Notes: generated by a model not told the origin, from the letters alone. Positions 33,786 through 46,057 are shown, numbered from the stretch's first letter. The stretch: 64,000 bases of DNA from Ailurus styani (GCA_002007465.1 LNAC01000378.1:124001-188000), one strand, 5' to 3'. Numbers and translations are program-made.

Positions 33786-33975
33786 TTCACTTATTCATCC
33801 CCTTGTCAACAAGCACCTATTAGGGATATGCTATATCTTCCGTATATTAAACTAGATGCTGGGGATACAATGTAGAAAAAATAGGCAAGATTCTTGCCCT
33901 TAGGAAACTATGCCTCTGTTTTTAGCACAATAATCCATCCAGTGCAGAAGTCCAATGTGTGTCGAATAAATGAAC
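33786..33975 (+). repeat. Ancient LINE-like repeat
   Basis: 'aacaagcacctattaggg', 'actagatgctggggatac' and 'aagattcttgcccttagg' follow the same old order as at 33030. Confidence 0.45.
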
Positions 33976-34261
33976 TGATAATGGGAAGAATGGTTTGAAT
34001 CCTGATTATATTTCTCTCTCTCTCTCTCACAGAAAGCCCATGATTTGGAACTAAGAATATATGTTACTTCTAAGATGGTTCAATTGGTCCAGATACAAAT
34101 GAACCCAAGATGGGTTGTTTCAAAGGTTCTGGTGATTACCATTTTAATGAAATAGCTACATTGCCCCCACATGAGTTGAAAGACTATATCATTCATGTGA
34201 ATAGTTTCATTCCCTCTAGCCTAGACTACAATTTTGCTAAACAAGTAGCACTGTTTGCATA

Positions 34262-34460
34262 TATGTATTTTTTCTAGTTTTACTGAGAAATAATTGACTT
34301 GTATCACTATATAAGTTTAAGGTATACAGCATGATAGTTTGATTTACATATATTGTGAAATGATTACAATAGCTTTAGTTAATATCCATCATCTCATACA
34401 GATAAAAAAATTTAAAAAAAAGAAAAAAATTCCTCCTTGTGATAAAAAGGATCACACATC
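34262..34460 (-). repeat. L1M 3' region fragment
   Basis: 'ctagttttactgagaaat', 'aaggtatacagcatgatag', 'atattgtgaaatgattac' and 'ttaatatccatcatctc' match an old L1 3' region reversed. Confidence 0.65.
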
Positions 34461-34474
34461 TTGAAAACATATTA

Positions 34475-34680
34475 GGGGCGCCTGGGTGGCACAGTTGTTA
34501 AGCGTCTGCCTTCGGCTCAGGTCATGATCCCAGGGTCCTGGGATAGAACCCTGCATCGGGCTCTCTGCTCTGTGGGAGGCCTGCTTCTCCCTCTCCCACT
34601 CCCCTTCCCCCGCTTGTGTGTCCCTCTCTCATTGTGTTTCTGTCAAATAAATAAATAAAATCTTTAAAAGAAAAGAAAAA
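34475..34680 (+). mobile_element. CAN-SINE, intermediate type
   Basis: The body 'gttgttaagcgtctgcc' and 'aggcctgcttctccctc' are of the general caniform type, with an AAAAG-rich tail. Flanks 'gaaaacatatta' (34463) and 'gaaaacatta' (34681) are the likely duplication, with a 2-bp slip. Confidence 0.93.
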
Positions 34681-34690
34681 GAAAACATTA

Positions 34691-36265
34691 ATGCAGGATG
34701 AGATTCCTGGATGGACTTCCCATTGATTTTCTTCCCTTCAGATAATAAATCCATGGACCATTTGTCTTATTATACATTTCATACTGCCTTCATTTTCACA
34801 ACAAATTGTTCCTGAGTTCCTACTGCGTAACATGCACTGTGTCAGGCACAGCTTCAATTAAACTGCTTCCAGAGATTGACTAGGAAAACCAACAACAGTT
34901 ACTCCCATCAAACTATTGAGAGACAATAGAAACAGAGACCATGATTTTCTCATTCCCTCTCTAAAATGACTGAAATATCAACCCTTTTATCTTGATGAAT
35001 AGCAAAATGTGCCTCCCAGTCATGCTTCTATACTGGTTTTGGTGCATGACTGTGGTATTCCTGCCAAATGGGTCAAGCAGGATAGGAAAGTTAATAAGCA
35101 AGCTTATGCAGGACAAGATCACTCTGGGAGGAAAAAAAGCTTCTTTCAATATGCCACACTAGTGTGTCCTGCCACCCCCATCTCCCCCTACATACCCCTG
35201 AATTTAACACCCTGGAAAGACTACCTGTGTTTCTACTGACAAATAAGATCCTTCCAATTTTCATAGATTGAGGTCACTCTGCACTTCTGACACCAAAGGA
35301 ATCAGGACAATGGCTGCTAATGGATATCCCATTGTGTTAGGCAAGCACATTGCCCCAAAGCACACTGTCATTACAGATCTCTTCCAAGTCTCATCCTGAC
35401 CCCTAATCAGGGATTTTTAAATTAGCAATCCTTTTAACTACTTCATTTCTGATTATCATATCCAAACCAACCAGCTATTAGGGCCTGACACCTCACTCAT
35501 TAGGAAAGGTGTTCTCTGAGCGGCTATGCAAAGCTTTGATAATGCAGCCAGTCGCCCATTCTGTCATTTGTTCTTTCAGTTAGTTGGTTGATTGAGCTAT
35601 TAATACTGCTCTTAAGAAAGAGAATAATCAGTGATATTTACAGCGCTATTAGCCGACAGGTTGAAATCCTACATTGCATTCTGTAAGTTTTCAAAGCTTG
35701 CAGTAGTTTCTGGGTCCTAGAAAATGTGTCCCTAAAGTCATATGGATTTAATAAGTTAACAAATACCATCTGAACCTCTTTGTGATTTATTTCTGGCTAC
35801 AACATAAAGATGACAAGACAAGGTGAATACAAAACCACAGGAAAAATAAATGCTTGTAGAAATTAGTATTTGGGAAGAAAATTCTGGCTATTGGATATTA
35901 ATGAGACACTTGGAATGGAGAAAGGAAAAGACAGGACTTCCCAATACATTTCCATTGTTTCAGAGAGGATCCTGATTATGATGTACTCCCAATCAACCAC
36001 CAATTGTGTTTGTATAGTTTGTCAAAAGGACTTGTGTATCAATATTACTGAGAAGCCTCTGACTAGGTCATTTCTTCACAGTGTAGTACCAATTAATACT
36101 AGTGGGAATGGGGGTTATAACAATAATGGCACCAGTGCTTTAAGAACATCACAGCATCAGTAGATCATTTTGGATGTTGGAGAGTTAGAATTCCACAATA
36201 AACTGGTATTCACAACCTTCCCCTTTCTTCCCTCCTTCTCCTCAAACTCAGTCCACTCTACCTGT
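34691..36265. other. Long repeat-poor non-coding stretch, candidate conserved element
   Basis: A small old LINE-like piece may lie at 34795-34855. The core 35440-35720 ('gctattaatactgctctta', 'agagaataatcagtgat', 'agcgctattagccgac') is repeat-free and rich in homeodomain-type cores. Conservation is inferred, not shown. Confidence 0.4.
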
Positions 36266-36267
36266 AG

Positions 36268-36375
36268 TTGTAAACTCCTTTGAAAGCAGATGTCTTATTC
36301 ATCCTAGCATTCTCTCCCTGCGTGGCAGCATCTGGTATGGTGCTTTGCATATAATAACTGCTCAATAAATTGGCT
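36268..36375 (+). repeat. LINE L2 3' end
   Basis: 'tgtaaactcctttgaaagc', 'atggtgctttgcatataat' and 'aactgctcaataaattgg' are the L2 tail. Confidence 0.65.
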
Positions 36376-38191
36376 TCTTTGTTTTTAAAATTAACAAAAG
36401 GGAGAATGAACCAGCTGGGCTAACAGAGGCATAAGCCAAGACCCTGGGGACTGTGGAGAAGGGAATAATGCTCAACGACTCAATAATGAAAGTAAGATGG
36501 GAGAAAAAAATACCTCTTAGGGAGTTAAGAACAATAAAGTTTTGTTCCTAATACAGATTTGGTGAATTCTAAAGGATCAGTCAGATACTATGCTTTTAAG
36601 ATGAATTAGTCGATTGGGTTGGAATGTCTGTGTGGCTCATCGTGGTACATTATAATCATTACTCATGATGGGGCTACTCTTTCCATCAGGACATGAACTT
36701 GGGCCATGTTCTCTAATGTTGGTCATTGGTCTCTGCTGAGACATATGAGTTCTTGATGAGGAATTCTCCATTTGGCAAATGGCAAGCTGACAGGTTTGAG
36801 TTATAAAATCTGTGACCAGGAGAAACAGCTTATCTTCAGTCTTCAATGCAAAAGATTACCCTCACATTCCAAAATGCTTCAACTCTAGAACCCATTGTGA
36901 GGTTCCATCTGCAAATGAAAAGAGAAAATACAAAAGAATAATGCCCCTCTCTCTAGAAAGCTGATAACAGAGAGAAGGAAGAGGGAGAACAATGTGAAAA
37001 TAAGCATCCAGAGTTTAGATAAGTGATACTCACTGTCTTTATAAACCTTATTAGCAACTCCCTAAAACTAATCACTGTTCCTTTTAATCCATATTGTCAC
37101 TTCTCTTCAAATAAGACCTCTGACAAGTTTTTAAATGACCCTCCTCTGTCAGCATAGTCTTCATAATTCTATTAATACAGGCTTGATTTACATATGTAGA
37201 ACTCTCAAATCAGCATCTATATCCTGATCAACATTGAATCTGCTCTTAATATAATGTGTATGCTGTGAATTCTTTCCCATAGTATAGCCTGTATTAGGAT
37301 CTCACACACTGTCCCACATTTGAAAGAAAGAATGCTATTTTTATATAGCTGGTGCAATTTGAAAGTAAAAAAATATATATGCTAAGGATGGTAGATAATT
37401 AAATTGAACAATCTGATATCTGGCTTCTATATAAATCCATTTTTATTAAGTAAGCTATGCATCCATTCCCAGGTCTCTGCATTAAGTTCTTTACAGAAAT
37501 CTTTGTCCTTTTTATGTTAACTTCCTGTTCTCTTTTGTTTAAGGGTACAGATATATAAAAATATATATAATAAAATATAAATGATCTCTTTTTGTTGCTA
37601 GCTTCTAAAGTCTTCATTTTAAAAATATGTAGAAGGTCCTCATTATAGCACAAAAGAGTCGAGGGAGACAATTTTCCTTGCCAGCCCAGGAATTTATGCG
37701 CTTTCCCATAGAGTTGGAAATTGCTGTTAACATAATCTTTCTCTGAGATTCTATCTCTGTATATATTATTTGATGTCTGCTGTTACCAACTCAAATCTAG
37801 GTTGTTGTAAGAAGCAAATAAGAGCAAGGACAGGTCATCAAAAAGTGGGGCTCTTTGATCGTCTCCCTCCTACAAGCCCAAAGTTACTTTGTCCCAATAA
37901 ATAACTGAAACAAAAATAATAATAAGCATATTCCAAAAAGTTCCTTTTAATAGGTGATTTGGAATAATCCTTAGTAAGTTATTAGAGGAAAGACATTTGC
38001 TGAGTAAATGCAAATTACCAATAATGATAAGAAATTTTTAGAAGGCCAGGAATAAGAACAAACAGAAGAATAAATGGTAGAAGTCCAGGATCAATCCTAG
38101 GACTTTGCTGAACCTTTCTGTAAATAATTAGGTAAGCATGTGTAATCAAATGCCCACAAGTATTGATGATATGGATCTTTAATTTGTTCTC
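36376..38191. other. AT-rich non-coding sequence
   Basis: About 1.8 kb of AT-rich sequence with short AT runs (37370-37380, 37553-37578). No repeat or exon recognised. Confidence 0.4.
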
Positions 38192-38208
38192 AAAACATAC
38201 CCAGTGCC

Positions 38209-38404
38209 AGGGTGCCTGGGTGGCTCAGTGGGTTAAGCCTCTGCCTTCAGCTCAGATCATGATCTCAGGGTCCTGGGATTGAGCCTCACATAGGGCTCTC
38301 TGCTCAGCGGGGAGCCTGCTTCCCCCTCTCCCTCTGCCTGCCTCTCTGCCTACTTGTGATCTCTCTCTCTCTCTCTGTCAAATAAATAAACAAAATCTTA
38401 AAAA
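38209..38404 (+). mobile_element. CAN-SINE, complete
   Basis: The body 'gtgggttaagcctctgcc' is intermediate between the two main types. The 17-bp perfect duplication aaaacatacccagtgcc is at 38192-38208 and 38405-38421. Confidence 0.96.
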
Positions 38405-38421
38405 AAAACATACCCAGTGCC

Positions 38422-38685
38422 TACCATATACCTTCTATAGATATATGGAAATCAAAGACTCAGCCCCTGCCCTCAAGGAGGTCAAGTTAAGGGGGGAGGG
38501 CAGAATCACAGATGATCAGTGCAATGACTAGCGTGATGAAGCAATGTAGGGATGGTTGTCACAGGAGCACAGAGATGGGGCACCAGATCCTGCCCTGGGA
38601 GTAAGGAAGGACTCAAAGAAAGGAGGTGACATATGTGTCAAGAATGAGGAAAGAGTTTATGCAAAGACCTTGAAACAAAAGAGTA
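38422..38685 (+). repeat. Ancient LINE-like repeat
   Basis: 'tcagcccctgccctcaag', 'gatcagtgcaatgactag' and 'aagacttgaaac'-like 'gcaaagaccttgaaac' follow the old dispersed family. The SINE at 38209 sits in its left part. Confidence 0.4.
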
Positions 38686-39150
38686 TGTCATATATATGGA
38701 CCTTCAAGCCATTCTTGAGCTAAATATTGCCCTCAGCTTTATAGTATTTCCAAGGATCATGTGGAAAACTGTTTTTAAATAGATTATAATATGGTTCCAG
38801 GACCATACTCTGAATAAAGTAAAGTATGAGAAATTTAGATTGAATAGATGCATCCATAGACATACTTCTAGTCGACTGGCTTCCATATCCTTGAGTTCAC
38901 TTGTTTGACCAACACAAGGGGTGGTATTTTTCAGGACTCAGAGTGAGATGCACCAAAACGAAAGAGTTTCATTGGGTTCACCAAATTAACTGAACCAAAT
39001 GAACCCAAAAGAGCAACAAACACTTATTGTATACTGGCAGGTATTGTATGAGATATGGTGGGCAGGGGGGAAACTGGGAGCAATGAAAAGAAGATGAGTA
39101 AGACAGGTCTTGCCCTCAAGAAGCTCAAGGAGAATGGGGAGGTAACTTCT
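38686..39150. other. Non-coding sequence
   Basis: The part 39000-39130 ('gtatactggcaggtattg', 'aggtcttgccctcaagaag') may be another old LINE-like piece. The rest is not recognised. Confidence 0.35.
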
Positions 39151-39159
39151 GTAACCAGC

Positions 39160-39850
39160 TCACTTGTAACGGTCAAGGTCCAATAAAGACACAGAAACCA
39201 CACTAGTTATTTGAGCAGAATTTAGTGTAAAAGGATTGTTATCTAGGCCTAAAGTTATTGCCTAGATGACTGAAAAGAGAAAATGAGAACTCTAAGGTAT
39301 CACAGAAGTAGGACCTCAGGACTGAAGGACAGAGTTTTAGAAAAGGTTAGAACCACTGAAACTTAGAAGTCTGGAAGAGGTACCCCAGTGAGGTGAAACT
39401 ACAACATCTGGCTTTCTGGAGACATCTGGGTGGGCAGTGATGTCTCTGTTCTCAGAGAAATTTCTCTGTGGCTCTGGAATCCAAACCCCTGAAGAAAGGC
39501 TGCTGGCTGGTGCTGATGTCTTTGGGCTAAAGGGTAGAGTGTGGTAAAGCCTGTACTGAGACTACTGGAGAAACTGCCAACTGGATTCAGCTGCGGCCAC
39601 AAGAAGGTCCGACTTCCACCAAGGTGAAGAAGCAAGGTTGGGCTGATCCTCACAGGATTCACAAGAAAGCAGGAAGCCCACTGGGAACAAACATAATAGC
39701 AGGTTCCTTCCTCCTTCTCCAGCCTTGTAGTCTCCCCCTGGAAACCCCTAATGGCCAAGCTGAACCTAACTGGAGAGCCAGCTAGTGAAGCAGAACCATG
39801 GTTTGCAAAAAGTCTTGGCCCCAGAACTACAGAACAGAAGACAGAAGGGT
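39160..39850. repeat. Probable LTR remnant
   Basis: 'gtccaataaagacacagaa', 'accacactagttatttgag' at one side and 'ctaatggccaagctgaac', 'ggagagccagctagtg' at the other are typical of a mammalian LTR. The family and the exact ends are not resolved. Confidence 0.4.
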
Positions 39851-40079
39851 GTGTTTAGAGCCTGTAACATAAAGCAGAATGAAATAAATATTATTCTAGA
39901 ATTCTGTGTAAGTACAGAGTAAAGAGAGATGAACTCCAGGTGGAAAGATCAGGAAGATAACAAAGTTTGGGGACAGTGGGCCTCAGAAAGTTGAAGAAAT
40001 AGGGAAAGGGGGGGAGAGGGTAGTGGTAGAAAATGTGCTAAGTCAGTGAGTGGGAATACCTGGGAAGGGGCCTAACATT

Positions 40080-40210
40080 TGCCTAGTGCTCACTATGAGA
40101 CAGGCAGTCTTAGGTACTCGCTAATACATAATCTCATTTAATCCCCACAACAACCTTGAGAGCAGGTATAATTATCCCCCATTTACAGACAAAGACTCTC
40201 AGGGAGCCCT
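40080..40210 (-). repeat. MIR fragment
   Basis: 'gtgctcactatgagacagg', 'cataatctcatttaatcc', 'ttatcccccatttacag' are the reversed MIR order. Confidence 0.7.
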
Positions 40211-40639
40211 CTGTTCATTCATCAATAATTCATCAACTACACACTTCAAACCAGACCGCTGGGACTGCAGCAGTGAACAAGCACCATGGGTAATATGAAC
40301 ATGGGCTTGTTCATCAAAACTACTAAGAGTCAGAGAGTCCTAGAGCTAGGAAGGACACTTTAAAAATTGGAGAAAGAAAAAGAAGTAAGTTTAGAATGTA
40401 AACTTTACAAAATGAGAACCGATATTCTGGAACCTACTACCTCAAGAACATGATATGGGTATAAAATAAAAGTGGCTTTGTTGATAAATCCACATAAATG
40501 TCTGGCTCTCAAAGGTCTAGTTCTTTATTCAAGGAGGAATGTTTGAAGACCTTTTGTAGCTCTGGGGGCCAATATTAGGGAGGACGACTTTGACCTTGCA
40601 ACCGTCTCAAGATCTCTGTTCAGAGACTGAGTCAGACCT

Positions 40640-40765
40640 AGAGGATACCCTTCCATAGATTCATGGAACTCAGAGAAGGCCCATCCCCAGTCCCCTATTT
40701 CACAGAGGTGAAAGCTAAGGCCTGGAGAGAAGTGACTTTCCCAAGGTCACACGACTGGTTAGTAT
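40640..40765 (-). repeat. MIR-like fragment
   Basis: 'tttcacagaggtgaaagc', 'ggagagaagtgactttcc', 'caaggtcacacgactgg' are the reversed MIR core. Confidence 0.6.
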
Positions 40766-40784
40766 TGTTTAGTCAGACTACCAT

Positions 40785-40890
40785 AGTCAGGTTGATCAAA
40801 TGTCCCGGTTTGCTTCTCAGGAGGCAGGCCATTCAGTTTTAAATATGGGATGATTCGAGGCAAACCAGGATTAGTGATCAGCCTAATTAT
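40785..40890. repeat. Small MITE with inverted ends
   Basis: The left arm 'gatcaaatgtcccggtttgc' and the right arm 'caaaccaggattagtgatc' are inverted copies with a few mismatches, about 45 bp apart. The 'cccggttt' motif recalls MER91-like hAT elements. Confidence 0.45.
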
Positions 40891-40899
40891 AGCACAGGA

Positions 40900-41675
40900 G
40901 AATTCCATTGGGAATGTATGCTGACACATCTTTTTGATTAATTTTAAAAAATATATCACACTAGTTCTGCTCAGAATTATTCAGGGAGATGATCAATTAC
41001 AAATATTTGAGAATGCAAAGCAACTGAAGATTTTGCCTCTTGCCTCAGGATGAAGAAGTATCATATAAAGAACAAGAATTACCTCTTCTGGTTGCTCATC
41101 CAGAGCTCTATTGGCAGAGTATACTGCAACTGTTGCTCAAGGAACCTTCCTTCTACTGGGGGTAAACAGAGCCAAATCTCACCTAGCCTCCCAGACCCAG
41201 GGGGGCGTGGTGGTGAAGGAAATAAGCCTTTCTCACCGACTGGCCATTTACATCTGCAACCCAGTTCTCTGGTCATTTGCACTCAATGTCACAGAACACA
41301 AGAGTCAACAGAACTGGAAAACTCAATCTAGTTGAAATTTACATTACAAAGCTTTAAAACTTCTTCGTATTTCACCTAAAAATACCTCTTATGCACTTAC
41401 ATTGTTGTCACCTACAATAAGCTTATCCTGAATGAATAGTTATTACAGGCACCCAAGATAGCTACCATTACTTAAAAAAAGTCAACAAATTTACCATTTA
41501 GTTAAACATCACTGCTATGTGTAAAACTTATAGTATGTTCTAATATTAGAAAGTATCAAGAAGGTACTGACTTCCATTGTTTGAGAAGGATTAATAGGGG
41601 GTTCCCTCCACTTGATTCATAGAACCTCAGCTTCAGTAGATATTTTAAGGATTTTCTTAAGAGGATGTTTTTACA
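40900..41675. other. Non-coding sequence, nothing recognised
   Basis: Two overlapping frames (41050-41335) and an antisense frame exist, but with no recognisable product. Confidence 0.4.
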
Positions 41676-42030
41676 TTTTACTGATGTTTTCTTTAAAATC
41701 AATTAATTAACATACAGTGTGTTATTAGTTGGTTTTTTTAAGATTTTATTTATTTATTTGACAGAGAGATCACAATTAGGCAGAGAGGCAGGCAGAGAGA
41801 GAGAGGAGGAAGCAGGCTCCCCGATAAGCAGAGAGCTCGATGTGGGCCTCGATCCCACTGAGATCATGACCTGAGCCAAAGGCAGAGGCTTTAACCCACT
41901 GAGCCACCCAGTGCCCAGCATGTTATTAGTTTCAGAGGTAGAGTTTAGTGATTCATCAGTTGCATATAACACCCAGTGCTCATTCCATCAATGCCAATCA
42001 CTCAGTTACCCCATACCCTCCCCACCCACC
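41676..42030 (-). mobile_element. Carnivore L1 3' end, reversed, interrupted by a SINE
   Basis: 'caattaattaacatacagtg' and, after the SINE, 'cagaggtagagtttagtg', 'ttgcatataacacccagtg' are the reverse of the 3' end of carnivore L1 elements, with the tail as T-rich sequence at about 41676. Confidence 0.8.
41731..41920 (-). mobile_element. Young CAN-SINE in an L1 3' end
   Basis: Reverse complement of the mustelid-type body (gcagaggctttaacccac). The 11-bp duplication tgttattagtt is at 41720-41730 and 41921-41931. Confidence 0.95.
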
Positions 42031-44085
42031 TGCCCTTTTTACAGAATTTTTAACTTCACAGCAAAATAGAGAGGAAGGTACAGAGATTTCCCATATACCT
42101 CTTGCATTCATGCATGCATAGCCTCCCCCATCTTCAACATTCTCACCAGAGTGGTACATTTGTTACAACTAATAAAGGTACATTGACAAGTCATAATCAC
42201 CCAAAACCTATAGTTGACATTAGGGTTCATTCCTGATGTTGTACATTCTACGGATTTGGACAAATATATAATTAAATATATCCTTCATTATGGTATTATA
42301 AGAGAGTGTTTTCACTGCCCTAAAACTCCTCTGTGCCCTACCTATTCATCCTTCCCCCCACTCCCGTCAACCACTAATCTTTTTACTATCTCCATAGTTT
42401 TCTTGTTTCCAGTATGTCGTGTGGTTGGAATCATAAAGTATGTAGCCTTCTCAGATTGGCTTCTTTCACTTAGGAGTCTGCGTTTAAGGTTCCTCCATGT
42501 CTTTCGGGGCCCAATAGCTCATTTAAGTGCTGAATAATACTCTGCTGTCTGGATGTACCACAGTTAGTTTATCCGTTCAACTACTAGAGTATACCTTGGT
42601 TGCTTCCAAATTTTGGCAATGATGAAAAGAGCTGCTATACATATCTGTGTGCAGGATTTTGTATGAACGTAAGTTTCAACTCCTTTGGGTAAGTATCAAG
42701 GACAATGATTGCTGGATCATATGGTAAGGGTATATTTAGTTTTGTAAGAAACTTCCAAACTGTCTTCCAAAGTGGCTGTGCCGTTTTTGCATTCTCAGCA
42801 GCAATATATGAAGCTTTTAGTTTCCCCACATCCTCACCAGCATCTGTTGTTGTCATTGTTCCAGATGTTGACCATTTTAATATGTATGTAGTGATCTCAC
42901 TTTCGTCTTATTTATTTATTTATCTATTTATTTGAGAGAGAGAGAGAGACAGTGCTTAGCAGTGGGAGAAGCAGAGGAAGGAGAAGAGAATCTCAAGCAG
43001 ACTGTGCCAAGTGTGGAGCCCGACATGGGGCTCAATCTCATGACCCTGAGATCATGACCTGAGTTCAAATCAAGAGTCAGATGCTTAACCGACTGAGCCA
43101 CCAGGTGCCCCATCACTATTGTTTTAATCTCAGTTTCCCTGATTACATATGATATGGAGCATCTTTTCATATGCTTACTTACCATCTGTATGTCTCCTTT
43201 GGTGAGGAGTCTGTTAAGGTTTCAATCAGGTTGTTTGTGTTCTTACTGCCAAGTTTTAAGAGTTCTTTGTGTATTTTGGGTAATAGTCTTTTAGCAAATG
43301 TGTCTTTTTCAAATATTCTTAATCCTTAAATCTGTCTATATTTCACCAATAACACAGTGTCTGGATTACGGCAGCTTTAGAGTAAGTCTTGGAAGTCAGG
43401 TAATTGTCAATCCCTTGACTTTGTTCTTCTACAATGTTGATTTGCCTTTTCTAGGTCTTTTGGCTCTCCATGTAAACTTTAGAATTAGTTTGTCAATATC
43501 TGTAAAATAATTTGCTGTGATTTTGTTTGGGATTGCTCTGAATCCATAGTACAAGTTGGGAAGAACTAACATCTTGACAATATTGAGTCTTTCTATCCAC
43601 GAACACGGAAAATCTCTCCACTTATTTTAGTTTTTCTTTGATTTCTTCATCAGAGTTTTGTAGTGGTCTTCATATATATTTTACACATATTTTGTTGGAT
43701 TTATGCTTAAGTATTAAACTTTTGGGGCTGATAATGAAAGTGGTTATTTTTTTAATTTCAAATTCCACTTGTTCAATCCTGGCATATAGGAAATGTGATT
43801 GACTTTTATATATTAACCTTGTGTCCTGTAGCCTTATTATAATCACTTACTAGTTCCAGGAGTATTTTTCTTGATTCTTTCAGATTTTCTACATAAATGA
43901 TCATATCATCTGTGAACAGAGACAATTTTATTTCTTCCTTCCCCATATGTATGTTTACTTATTTCCTTTTCTTGCCTCATTAGGAAGGACTTACACTATG
44001 ATGCTGAAAAGGACTAGTGAGAGGAGACATCCTTGCCTGGTACCTGATCTTGGTTGAAAAGCCCTTCAGTAGATTTTCAAATTGA
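42031..44085 (-). mobile_element. L1 (L1MA/MB-like) 3' half, reversed
   Basis: Reverse of an old L1 3' region and ORF2 end: 'ggtacatttgttacaac', 'tgaataatactctgctg', 'attgctggatcatatgg', then 'ttgggaagaactaacatc', 'attccacttgttcaatcc', 'gtgagaggagacatcc'. There is a gap near 43317 and a SINE at 42908. ORF2 is broken. Confidence 0.9.
42908..43112 (-). mobile_element. Older CAN-SINE inside L1
   Basis: Starts as T-rich tail 'ttatttatttatttatc', body 'gcttaaccgactgagcc' reversed. It sits between two L1 pieces that join without it. The flanks are too diverged to show a clear duplication. Confidence 0.9.
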
Positions 44086-45070
44086 ATAGTTCTCAAAGGT
44101 TAAACTGGATAGCCATTGGACTCTATGCTTCAGAGGTTAGTTAAGTAAATTCTTAGCAGAACAAATAATTATCTTAAATCATATTAGTATGTCACCAATT
44201 AGAGACATCAATAATACTGCCCTAGGTTTACATATTCCCTTTCTTCTAACTAAGTGCTCTTCCAGAGATTCCTCCCGATGCCTTAGGCAACTCACAGCTT
44301 ATAATTAATCATATTCTTCCTCACAGCATTCTTATATTAACTTGATTTTGACAGAGAGGAACCAGACTAAAAAAAAAACAATTAGGTGACTTCCTCCTCC
44401 CATTCCTTCACACAACATATAGTCAGTCATTAGGTAGCTACTGTGTGCCAGCCCAGTGTTATTTATAAGGCACACCATTTAGCACCAAATGTTTTCTTCC
44501 ACTCTGGCTTATCTACATGACATGTGACCAAACAAACCAGTTAAATCAAATTTGGAATATCCTGCCTGATCAACCGATCTGAACAGGGACACCTGACATC
44601 TTTAGATAGAACTTCATGAGCAATGCAGAGAAGGGGTATTACAGGCAGGTGAGTGCGGAGACATCAACTGAAAGAAAGGCAAGTGAGGAGTCAACACTGA
44701 GTCTTTATTCAAATAAATTTAGTCATTTCAACTTTCCTCACATATTCTATAGAAGGACTGCTTTTTATCCTTTTTGCCTTGATAGTCTCTCCAGCTTCTC
44801 TACTTCCATGTTTTATATGGAGACCAACATGCCGAATGCCTGCGTGTATCTAATAAAGTCCCTATTAATGCGGAATATAGGGCAGAAGAATTATGTCCTG
44901 GCTTTTGTACATCATAACTCTGTTCACAAAACCCAGGCCCATACCAGCTCTTTAAACAACGGCCCTGTCTTGTTTCCATTTATTCAAGGTGTGATTCAGA
45001 GTGATGGCTTCACCAGCCATCCCTCAGCAGGTATTCATGTGGTTTGGATTTGGGAAGCACATGGATTGTC
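44086..45070. other. Non-coding sequence, longest frame of the window
   Basis: A 165-codon plus-strand frame (44616-45113) is the longest here. It has no recognised domain and its end runs into the CR1-like LINE on the other strand, so I treat it as chance. Confidence 0.45.
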
Positions 45071-45074
45071 CAGC

Positions 45075-45640
45075 ACTGTCCCTGTTGAACATCAAATGTC
45101 AGCCTCTTTCTGACAGACCATTTTTCTAATTGGTCAAGGTCACCTCAGATTCTGCTCTTGCCCTGCAAGGAATTTTCAGCTTTTATTTCCCCTATCCTCC
45201 AGCCCCACTTCCCAATGTGGTGTCTTCTGCAAATTTAGGAAGAATTCTCTTATTTCTCTCATTCCAGACCTTGCCAAAAAAAAAAAATTAAAGCTCTGGG
45301 ACAAACCTATGTGCTTTCTGGGATATATTGTCCCAGGTTCCCCCCCAAGCATTGTTCAGTGCCCTTGGAATTAGACTCATATAATAGTATAGCCCAGACC
45401 CAATATCCCTAACTCATTAATGGAAATGCCTTGCAGATCCACAAAGCTTTAGTGAAGTCCAGATGTGTCCTACGCTGATTGCTCTCCTCTTTATTCAAGA
45501 CCTGCAACTCCATCTCAGAAGGAAATTAAATTGGTTTAACATGAGTTGCTCATCACAAAGACAGTGCCTTGGAATCTTTTGTTAGCAAATGGCCTGCTCA
45601 ATTTTTTCCTAGCATCTTCATATGAAGTATACGGTTCAGA
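45075..45640 (-). repeat. CR1/L3-like LINE, reverse-transcriptase remnant
   Basis: On the minus strand, the piece at about 45443-45460 translates to DFTKAF, the position of the D-F-(S/T)-K-A-F-D reverse-transcriptase motif of CR1/L3. 'tggtgtcttctgcaaattta' and 'gtgaagtccagatgtg' also fit this family reversed. Frameshifts and stops make it inactive. Confidence 0.6.
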
Positions 45641-45855
45641 ATAAGGAATAATTTTCTAACTGTTAGAGCTATCCAGAGATGGAGTGGCTATCTTGAGGAG
45701 GTGGTAAAGGTGTCACCACTGGAAGTACTCAGAATTCAAGAGGAGATTCCTGTATTGGTTAGGACACTGGGGTGGGTGACTTCCAGGTTTACCCAATACT
45801 TTATTGCTGCAGTTCTGCAATCATTTTATATTTTCCAGTAACATGTTTCCCTTCA

Positions 45856-46057
45856 GTTTTATTTATTTTATTTTTTAAGATTTTGTTTATTTATGGGAGA
45901 AAGAGAGAGAGAGAAAGCACGAGAGTGGGGGAAGATCAGAGGGAGAAGCAGACTCCTCACTGAGCCAGGAGCCCAGTGCGGAACTCGATCCCAGGACTCC
46001 GGGATAATGAACTGAGCCTAAGGCAGACACTTAACCGACTGAGCCACCCAGGCACCC
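45856..46057 (-). mobile_element. CAN-SINE, older type, complete
   Basis: Reverse body 'acttaaccgactgagcc' with a T-rich tail. The 12-bp duplication tgtttcccttca is at 45844-45855 and 46058-46069. Confidence 0.94.

Noticed and set aside
44616..45113. 165-codon open frame, the longest of the window
   Set aside because: No recognisable domain, no splice or promoter context. Its end overlaps an old LINE on the other strand, and a frame of this length is expected by chance in 64 kb.
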